This document shows positions 14,742 through 19,216 of a stretch of 19,216 nt of DNA, piece after piece. How positions within the stretch are numbered: position 1 is the first letter of the stretch; each line of letters starts with the position of its first letter. Made by a program: the position numbers and the translations under genes. Below the pieces are notes generated by a model that did not search any database, had not been told where the DNA came from, and worked only from the letters and a program-made list of their open reading frames with translations. The stretch spans positions 1-19,216 of the forward strand of contig JAEWAE010000022.1 of assembly GCA_023391835.1 (NCBI GenBank), written 5' to 3'. The stretch is from Bacillota bacterium. Its GTDB lineage: Bacteria > Bacillota > Clostridia > Oscillospirales > Ethanoligenentaceae.

Positions 14742-15851
14742 ATGGCTGAAAAATCAAAAGTATATTTTACCACCATGCACACGACCCTGAACGAGAACCT
14801 GCCCCAGAAGCTGCAGCGTCTGATCCGCAAAGCGGGCATCGGGCAAATCGACTTCGACCGCAAATTCGTCGCTATCAAGATGCATTTCGGCGAACCGGGG
14901 AATCTCGCCTTCCTGCGCCCCAATTACGCTAAGGCGGTGGCCGACGTGGTGAAGGAACTGGGCGGGCGGCCCTTCCTCACCGACTGCAACACCCTGTATG
15001 TGGGCGGGCGCAAAAACGCGCTGGAGCATTTGGATACCGCGGCGGCCAACGGCTTCAGCGAGGCTTCGACCGGCTGCCATGTGATCATCGGCGACGGCCT
15101 CAAGGGCACCGACGAGGCGCTGGTGCCGGTGACGGGCGGCGAATACGTCAAAGAGGCCAAGATCGGCCGGGCCGTCATGGATGCCGACGTATTCATTTCG
15201 CTGACCCACTTCAAGGGCCATGAAGCCACCGGCATCGGCGGCACGCTCAAAAACATCGGCATGGGCTGCGGCAGCCGCGCCGGCAAAATGGAAATGCACA
15301 GCGCCGGCAAGCCCCATGTGAACGCCAAAACCTGCGTGGGCTGCGGCACCTGTGCGCGTCACTGCGCCCACGACGCCATCACCGTTGCCGGCGGCAAGGC
15401 CGCCATCGACCACAGCAAGTGCGTGGGCTGCGGCTTCTGCATCGGCACCTGCCCCACCGACTCGGTTGAGCCCGCGTCGGACGAGTCCTTCGACATCCTC
15501 GACAAAAAGATGGCGGAATATACCTGGGCGGTGGTCCACGGCCGGCCCTGTTTTCACATCAGCCTGGCCATCGATATTTCGCCCTTCTGCGACTGCCACA
15601 GCGAAAACGACGTGCCCATCGTGCCGGATATCGGTATGTTCGCCTCCTTCGACCCAGTGGCGCTGGATGTGGCCTGCGCCGACGCGGTGAATCGGCAGAC
15701 GCCCCTGCCCGGCAGCCTGCTTGCCAAAAACGGTGAGAGCCACGGCGATCATTTTGCCGACGTCAGCCCTTCCACCAATTGGCGCGTCACCATCGACCAT
15801 GCGGTCGGGATGGGGCTCGGCAGCGACCAGTATGAGCTTGTGCGCGTCTGA
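14742..15851 (+). CDS. DUF362 domain protein with two 4Fe-4S ferredoxin motifs
   Basis: Iron-sulfur protein of the DUF362 family, common in anaerobes and of unknown reaction. The 369-residue product has an N-terminal DUF362 part (about 5-190, with KMHFGEPGN and the GIGGTLKNIGMGCG stretch). Two complete 4Fe-4S motifs follow: CVGCGTCARHC (C198, C201, C204, C208) and CVGCGFCIGTC (C227, C230, C233, C237). The DUF362 C-terminal part contains CDC (283-285), VPDIGMFASFDPVALD and HAVGMGLG. The ATG at 14742 follows GGAGG at 11 bases; the open frame upstream is not protein-like and includes the promoter. Monocistronic, ending in a strong terminator. Electron transfer is expected, but I cannot name partners. 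Confidence 0.9.
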   Translation: MAEKSKVYFTTMHTTLNENLPQKLQRLIRKAGIGQIDFDRKFVAIKMHFGEPGNLAFLRPNYAKAVADVVKELGGRPFLTDCNTLYVGGRKNALEHLDTAAANGFSEASTGCHVIIGDGLKGTDEALVPVTGGEYVKEAKIGRAVMDADVFISLTHFKGHEATGIGGTLKNIGMGCGSRAGKMEMHSAGKPHVNAKTCVGCGTCARHCAHDAITVAGGKAAIDHSKCVGCGFCIGTCPTDSVEPASDESFDILDKKMAEYTWAVVHGRPCFHISLAIDISPFCDCHSENDVPIVPDIGMFASFDPVALDVACADAVNRQTPLPGSLLAKNGESHGDHFADVSPSTNWRVTIDHAVGMGLGSDQYELVRV

Positions 15852-15870
15852 GATGCCCGCAGCTTATCGC

Positions 15871-15913
15871 AAAGTCTCCCGTTTCCGCCGGGCGGAAACG
15901 GGAGACTTTTTTT
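15871..15913 (+). terminator. Strong intrinsic terminator of the DUF362 gene
   Basis: Perfect 17-bp stem AAAGTCTCCCGTTTCCG / CGGAAACGGGAGACTTT with a five-base loop (15888-15892), running into seven T (15907-15913), 20 bases after the stop. The A run on the other strand gives the converging GNAT transcript a partial terminator too. Confidence 0.93.
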
Positions 15914-15952
15914 CAGGGACTGCTGCAAAACCGTTCGGCAGCCGCACCCTGT

Positions 15953-16399
15953 TTACAGGTCTTTATAAAAGGTGGTCGTCCAGACCGTCATGCCGATCTT
16001 TTCCGCGTAAAATTTGCGGATCCTGCCCGGGTCCCGCGCCGCCGTGCTCAACAGCAGATAATGAATATGCTCCCGCCGCAGCGACTGCTCCACATATTTG
16101 AAAAGGGCTCGGCCGATTCCCCGACTGCGGCATTCGGGGCGCACATAGGCACCCGTCACGTCGAAATACAGGCTGTCCTGGGGTATGACGCACATGCCTT
16201 CGGATATTTTCCGCTGCCCCATCAGGAAACCGACTATCTCGCCGGCCCGCTCGGCGCAGCATACCCGGTACGGGCGCAGCGATTGAAGTGTTTCCGCCGT
16301 ATACCCGTATGTATTGTTTTCCGCCGCCCACTGCTGCGACAGCTCCACGACCGCCCGTCTGTCCGACTCGGTCGCTTCCCGGATGACTATGGATTCCAT
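15953..16399 (-). CDS. GNAT family N-acetyltransferase
   Basis: Acetyl-CoA-dependent acetyltransferase of the GNAT fold; the substrate is not identifiable. The 148-residue product starts MESIVIREATESDRRAV, the usual first strand and helix. It has the beta-4 strand DVTGAYVRPECR, followed by the acetyl-CoA pyrophosphate loop RSRGIGRAL and a C-terminal LLLSTAARDPGRIRKFYAEKIGM typical of the family. The ATG at 16399 has GGGAAGG upstream at about 8 bases. A GTG at 16408 overlaps that site and is less likely. It lies 78 bases downstream of the TSUP gene on the same strand and may share its transcript. The short gap holds only a GCCGGC-rich dyad without a T run. Confidence 0.88.
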   Translation of the reverse strand: MESIVIREATESDRRAVVELSQQWAAENNTYGYTAETLQSLRPYRVCCAERAGEIVGFLMGQRKISEGMCVIPQDSLYFDVTGAYVRPECRSRGIGRALFKYVEQSLRREHIHYLLLSTAARDPGRIRKFYAEKIGMTVWTTTFYKDL

Positions 16400-16477
16400 C
16401 TGCCTCACCTTCCCAAGACGGCCGGCTCAGCCGCCGGCTGCACTCACGCTCACTCCCCGTGTCCAAACGCCGTCTGT

Positions 16478-17242
16478 TTATTTGCCCAGCAGCACCGCGC
16501 CCATGCCCACGGTCATCACCACCAGCACGGGCCGCAGCACCTTTTCCAACCGGGCCGAGGGGATGCGCCCCAGCAGCACCGGCCCGATAAAGGCGCCGGT
16601 CATGGTGCCGGCCGCCAGCAGGCCCACGAGCTTCCAATCCACCGAGCCCAGACCCAGGTGGGTCAAAAAACCGGTGACGGAAATGCCCAGCAGCACCAGC
16701 ACCGAGGTGCCCACCGTTTCCAGCGCGCCGCAGCCGAGGATGGAAAGCCCCGCCACGATAGCCGCGCCTCCGCTGAGCCCCATCAGGCCCGACATCACTC
16801 CGCCCAGCAGACCGAAACCCACTGCCGCGGCCATTTGGGGCACGGTGAGCCGACCCTCCCGCCGGGCCGGCTGCCGGCCGCGGCGCAGGTAGCGCCCCGT
16901 CATCTGCACCCCCAGCAGGAGCAGCACGGCGCCCGTGACTTTATAATACAGGTTCTGCGGCAAAAGCCCCGACCCGAAGGAGCCGGCCACCGAGCCCGCC
17001 ACGCCCGCCGCCAGCATGGCAAGCCCCAGCCGCGCGTTGACATGGCCGGCCCGCCAGTGGCTCAGCGCCCCGACGGCTGTGGTCGGGATGGTGGTGGCCA
17101 GGGAAGTCGACGCGGCGATCACCGGCGGCACGTTGAGAAAGGCCGTCAGCACCCCCACGTAGAAAGCGCCTCCGCCCCCGCCCAGCGAAATGATAATCAG
17201 ACCGATCAAAAATCCCACCGCCGGCAGAACGACATACTGCAT
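16478..17242 (-). CDS. TauE/SafE (TSUP) family membrane permease
   Basis: Integral membrane protein of the sulfite exporter TauE/SafE family, which moves sulfur oxyanions or small organic anions. The 254-residue product is the usual length, with about seven or eight hydrophobic segments in two similar halves. Each half has the glycine-rich family signature: SLGGGGGAFYVGVLTAFLNV near the N terminus and GLMGLSGGAAIVAGL in the second half. The ATG at 17242 follows AAGGGGGA with about 9 bases spacing. A much longer open frame upstream overlaps the promoter and lacks family similarity. The substrate is unknown. Probably cotranscribed with the GNAT gene. Confidence 0.88.
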   Translation of the reverse strand: MQYVVLPAVGFLIGLIIISLGGGGGAFYVGVLTAFLNVPPVIAASTSLATTIPTTAVGALSHWRAGHVNARLGLAMLAAGVAGSVAGSFGSGLLPQNLYYKVTGAVLLLLGVQMTGRYLRRGRQPARREGRLTVPQMAAAVGFGLLGGVMSGLMGLSGGAAIVAGLSILGCGALETVGTSVLVLLGISVTGFLTHLGLGSVDWKLVGLLAAGTMTGAFIGPVLLGRIPSARLEKVLRPVLVVMTVGMGAVLLGK

Positions 17243-17296
17243 CGTGTTTGGTCCCCCTTCGCCGCCTCGCGGCCGGTATACGGCCGCATATGCCAT

Positions 17297-17325
17297 ATGA
17301 TAGCACCAATCGCCCGCCGATACAA
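17297..17325 (-). promoter_or_regulatory. Promoter of the TSUP gene
   Basis: On the minus strand TTGTAT (17325-17320), a 17-base spacer and TATCAT (17302-17297) form a reasonable sigma-A promoter about 55 bases before the ATG. Confidence 0.6.
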
Positions 17326-17374
17326 TTTGCCGCGGAGCAATTTGCATATTTCCGCCAGTTTTTATCCCGCCCAC

Positions 17375-17403
17375 GCATATCCAAACCCGGTCATGCCATA
17401 CTA
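17375..17403 (+). promoter_or_regulatory. Sporulation-type promoter of the spore-coat pair
   Basis: GCATA (17375-17379), 17 bases, then CATACTA (17397-17403). This fits the sigma-G pattern (gHATR, 17-18, CATWHTA). It also partly fits sigma-E, with ATA and CATAC at the right spacing. There is no TTGACA or TATAAT nearby. The first coat gene starts about 44 bases downstream, so the position is right for a promoter. Which sporulation factor uses it cannot be decided by eye. Confidence 0.55.
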
Positions 17404-17446
17404 AAAACGCACGCAGAATCCATCGCAAACACGGAAAGGAGCCTAA

Positions 17447-17635
17447 ATGATGAGCCAGCTGAATCAAATGGAACTGCAAAATTTGAGGCACCTGATCGGT
17501 TCCCACGAGACCGCCTGCCAGAAGATGCAGACATATGCCCAACAGTCTACCGATCCCCAGGTGAAGTCATTCTTTTCCAAATCGGCGCAGGACGCCCAGC
17601 AGACCAAACAGCAACTCATGAATTTTCTCAACTGA
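17447..17635 (+). CDS. Small spore-coat-like protein (CotF-related)
   Basis: A 62-residue, Gln-rich, all-helical protein (MSQLNQMELQNLRHLIGSHE... TKQQLMNFLN). It resembles the short CotF-like proteins that sit beside a Coat_F gene in clostridia. This is recognition from general pattern and neighbourhood, not from a strict motif. Two ATG codons stand in tandem (17447 and 17450). AGGAG ends 5 bases before the first and 8 before the second, so either may be used. It is 12 bases upstream of the Coat_F gene, apparently one operon. No signal peptide or membrane segment. Confidence 0.75.
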   Translation: MMSQLNQMELQNLRHLIGSHETACQKMQTYAQQSTDPQVKSFFSKSAQDAQQTKQQLMNFLN

Positions 17636-17647
17636 GGAGGAACCAAT

Positions 17648-17896
17648 ATGCTGCAGGATAAAGCCATGGTCAACGATGCGCTGGCCGATGAAAAGAGCAG
17701 TCTGACCTTTTATGCCAACGCCATTTCGGAGTGTGCCAACCCCTCGCTGCGCACCGCCCTTCAGCAAATCCGTGACCGGGACGAAACGTCCCAGTTCGAA
17801 CTGTTCCAGCTGGCCCAGTCGAAAGGCTATTACCAGCCGGCCCAGATGGCCAACGAGACGGAAATCCAGCAGGTCCGCACCCAGTTACAGGGCTGA
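17648..17896 (+). CDS. Coat_F family spore coat protein
   Basis: An 82-residue Coat_F domain protein, expected in the coat layers of the endospore. Family features run the full length: the opening DKAMVNDALADEKSSLTFYA, the ECANPSLRTALQQI segment, then FELFQLAQSKGYYQPAQMA. It has only this one domain. GGAGGAA precedes the ATG by 6 bases. It follows the small coat-like gene closely and is closed by the hairpin at 17921-17951. Confidence 0.88.
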   Translation: MLQDKAMVNDALADEKSSLTFYANAISECANPSLRTALQQIRDRDETSQFELFQLAQSKGYYQPAQMANETEIQQVRTQLQG

Positions 17897-17920
17897 GCCG
17901 GTCATCGAAAAACAGCGGGG

Positions 17921-17951
17921 CGGCGCGTATCCGACGGATACGCGCCGTTTT
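17921..17951 (+). terminator. Intrinsic terminator of the spore-coat operon
   Basis: Perfect 12-bp stem CGGCGCGTATCC / GGATACGCGCCG with a three-base loop, followed by TTTTC, 24 bases after the Coat_F stop. Confidence 0.88.
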
Positions 17952-18053
17952 CGTGCATACGGCAAAAGCAGCCGCCCAAAACGCCGTCAGAGCGGGAAAA
18001 CCTTGGTCTTTCCCTGTCGGATTCTGTTTGGCCGCGCGTTTTTGCCCCCGATG

Positions 18054-18062
18054 TGCTATAAT
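18054..18062 (+). promoter_or_regulatory. Extended -10 promoter of the C39-like gene
   Basis: TGCTATAAT is a perfect extended -10 (TATAAT at 18057-18062); no good -35 is seen. Transcription would start near 18069. The rest of the 262-base gap 17897-18158 holds only the coat terminator, a weak GGGAAA/TTTCCC dyad near 17995-18015, and the leader hairpin. Confidence 0.65.
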
Positions 18063-18070
18063 AGGGGATG

Positions 18071-18101
18071 CCCGCCGGGTACGGCCTTTTTCCCCGGCGG
18101 G
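18071..18101 (+). promoter_or_regulatory. Leader hairpin of the C39-like gene
   Basis: Perfect 9-bp stem CCCGCCGGG / CCCGGCGGG around a 13-base loop that contains TTTTT, starting almost at the predicted transcript start. A further palindrome CCCCGGGG follows. It could stabilise the transcript or control expression. There is no T run after the stem, so it is not a normal terminator. Confidence 0.4.
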
Positions 18102-18158
18102 TATACCCCGGGGATTCGAAATCGGCCGTTTTCGGGTCCGGAAAGGTTCGGTCAAGGG

Positions 18159-18797
18159 ATGATGACAGTTTCCATCCGGGATATTCCCGTGCTGGACGTG
18201 GCCGGCGAAACGCCCGGCAAAATTTTCCACGGTTTCGATCAGGAATGGTACCCCACTTTGTGGCAGCGCCGCTCCGGCTGCGGGCCGACGGTGGCCGCCG
18301 AGACGGCATTTTATTATACCCGCTCGCGCGCCGCAGACCCGCCCGCCGGCCCGGCCTCCCACGGCGAGGCCCTTGAGCAGATGCTGCAGGCGTGGCGCCA
18401 TGTGACGCCCACTGCCCGCGGCATCCCGTCGGCGGCGCTGCTGCGGGATGATTTTGCACAGTACGCCGGCGCGGCCGGGCTGCCGCTGGAGCCGGAGTGC
18501 CTGGATATTCCCGCCCGCCGCGACGAGCGGCCCGCGCTGTCGCAGCTGGTACAGTTTGTGGCACAGCCGCTCGGGGAGGACATGCCTGTGGCATTCCTCA
18601 ATCTGCACAACGGCTCCGAAGCCCAGCTGGATTCATGGCACTGGGTGCTCATCGTGGGACTGTCGTATGAGCCTGAAGGCCCCGCCGCCGTCGCCTCCAT
18701 ACTGGATGAAGGCGAGCGGAAAACAGTCGACCTGGGCCTGTGGCTCGACTCCACCAAGCTGGGCGGCGGGCTGGTGCGATTTCGGCTCCGGAAGTGA
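18159..18797 (+). CDS. Putative C39-like (papain-fold) cysteine peptidase
   Basis: A 212-residue protein that I place tentatively in the Peptidase_C39-like clan. The diagnostic segment is RRSGCGPTVAAETAFYY, with candidate nucleophile C41. Downstream are DSWHWVLIVGLSY with candidate His161 and SILDEGERKTVDLGLWL with candidate Asp183. The order Cys, His, Asp and the spacing fit the fold. There is no signal peptide, membrane segment or ABC domain, so it would act in the cytoplasm, unusual for C39-like peptidases. The ATG at 18159 is in tandem with one at 18162. AAAGG is 12 bases upstream of the first, so the start is only fairly sure. Function and substrate are unknown. Confidence 0.7.
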   Translation: MMTVSIRDIPVLDVAGETPGKIFHGFDQEWYPTLWQRRSGCGPTVAAETAFYYTRSRAADPPAGPASHGEALEQMLQAWRHVTPTARGIPSAALLRDDFAQYAGAAGLPLEPECLDIPARRDERPALSQLVQFVAQPLGEDMPVAFLNLHNGSEAQLDSWHWVLIVGLSYEPEGPAAVASILDEGERKTVDLGLWLDSTKLGGGLVRFRLRK

Positions 18798-18822
18798 CCC
18801 CCTTTTCTTTTTCGGCAATTCA

Positions 18823-18860
18823 TGGTATAATTATATAGATTTCGATTTGTGTGTAAATCG
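18823..18860 (+). promoter_or_regulatory. Extended -10 promoter and leader hairpin of the cupin gene
   Basis: TGGTATAAT (TG at 18823-18824, TATAAT at 18826-18831) is an extended -10 element. The leader then has the small hairpin CGATTT-GTGTGT-AAATCG (18843-18860). The gap after the C39-like gene is short and shows no terminator. Confidence 0.6.
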
Positions 18861-18907
18861 GATTTCATTCACTTGCGATAAACGCCGGCAGAAAGGGTTG
18901 GTGTACA

Positions 18908-19174
18908 ATGGAGGTTATCGTCAGAAAGCCGACGCCACAGGAAGCCAAAGCCATGGAAACGTTGCCGGTTTGGGAATGCAAGCCCTCCTCATTCAACTGG
19001 TATTATGACAACACGGAAACCAGCCTGGTGAGCCACGGGCGGGCCGAAGTGGAATATGACGGACAAAAAGTGTCCTTTGGGGCCGGCGACTTGGTCGTGT
19101 TCCCCAAAGGGCTCAAATGCATATGGACGATCGAAGAAACCGTCGTCAAGCACTATCAGCTCAGCGGCATGTGA
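18908..19174 (+). CDS. Small DUF861/Cupin_3 family cupin
   Basis: An 88-residue single-domain cupin. It reads through the Cupin_3 (DUF861) pattern, the EutQ-like group: WECKPSSFNWYYDNTETSLV, SHGRAEVEYDGQKVSFGAGD, then LVVFPKGLKCIWTIEE and KHYQL. The usual two-His-Glu metal motif of classical cupins is not evident, which is normal for this subgroup. AAGGG lies 10 bases before the ATG. The reaction is unknown; sugar or small-molecule binding is the general expectation. Monocistronic, with the terminator region cut by the window end. Confidence 0.85.
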   Translation: MEVIVRKPTPQEAKAMETLPVWECKPSSFNWYYDNTETSLVSHGRAEVEYDGQKVSFGAGDLVVFPKGLKCIWTIEETVVKHYQLSGM

Positions 19175-19184
19175 CGGCGTCGGC

Positions 19185-19213
19185 AAAAGAGCCCCCCCCT
19201 TCCGGGGAGTTTT
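19185..19213 (+). terminator. Probable terminator of the cupin gene, imperfect at window edge
   Basis: AAAA, then a run of eight C, a short spacer, GGGG and TTTT, 10 bases after the stop. The A/T ends and C/G core suggest an intrinsic terminator, but the arms do not match well. Sequence errors at the contig end are likely. Confidence 0.4.
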
Positions 19214-19216
19214 CCC

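Noticed and set aside
16425..16445. GCCGGC dyad between the TSUP and GNAT genes as a terminator
   Set aside because: The stem is short and no T run follows on the minus strand, so the two genes may be cotranscribed.
17712..18158. Upstream open extension of the C39-like frame through the Coat_F gene
   Set aside because: It crosses the coat terminator and the promoter of the C39-like gene, and its translation is Arg/Pro/Ser-rich out-of-frame sequence.
1..19216. CRISPR arrays, tRNA or rRNA genes, insertion sequences, phage or toxin-antitoxin genes
   Set aside because: None found on either strand by reading; all larger intervals are covered by recognisable genes or short regulatory gaps.

Overview
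The window reads as one GC-rich chromosomal segment of a spore-forming Firmicute, most like a GC-rich clostridium of the Oscillospirales type. The evidence is a Coat_F spore-coat gene pair behind a sporulation-type promoter, AGGAGG-type ribosome binding sites throughout, a B. subtilis-like DppA, and a 4Fe-4S DUF362 protein that suits an anaerobe. The phylum call is an inference from these families. I see no rRNA, tRNA, CRISPR array, insertion sequence or phage gene. Both window ends fall in G/C homopolymer tracts where a terminator would be expected, so this may be a complete assembly contig.

Layout. 74-1045 (-): ribosomal protein L11 methyltransferase PrmA. 1269-2660 (+): MATE efflux protein. 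2730-3503 (-): class A beta-lactamase-like serine hydrolase with no signal peptide and no Glu166. 3692-5302 (-): oligopeptide-binding lipoprotein with its own consensus promoter. 5646-9912 (+): a four-gene operon of alanine/serine racemase, M20 amidohydrolase, M55 D-aminopeptidase DppA and S66 LD-carboxypeptidase. 13902-10040 (-): dppBCDF-type peptide ABC transporter operon, convergent with the hydrolase operon across a strong bidirectional terminator. 14045-14503 (-): YbaK-type editing deacylase. 14742-15851 (+): DUF362 ferredoxin-domain protein. 15953-16399 (-): GNAT acetyltransferase. 16478-17242 (-): TauE/TSUP permease. 17447-17896 (+): spore-coat pair. 18159-18797 (+): C39-like cysteine peptidase candidate. 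18908-19174 (+): DUF861 cupin.

How the genes work together. The core from 3692 to 13902 is a peptide uptake and cytoplasmic breakdown module centred on D-amino acids: a lipoprotein receptor, two permeases, two ATPases, an LD-carboxypeptidase, a D-aminopeptidase, an amidohydrolase and an amino-acid racemase. Its closest familiar relative is the B. subtilis dppABCDE-ykfABCD cluster for cell-wall peptide use. Here the content differs: a racemase and an M20 enzyme are present, and no Ala-Glu epimerase (YkfB) or NlpC/P60 endopeptidase (YkfC) is seen. The transcription layout also differs, with three separate units. The racemase carries Asn where standard alanine racemases have the substrate-gating Tyr, the substitution known from VanT serine racemases. 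This module is the most interesting system in the window. The flanking genes look like ordinary housekeeping and sporulation genes with individual promoters and terminators.
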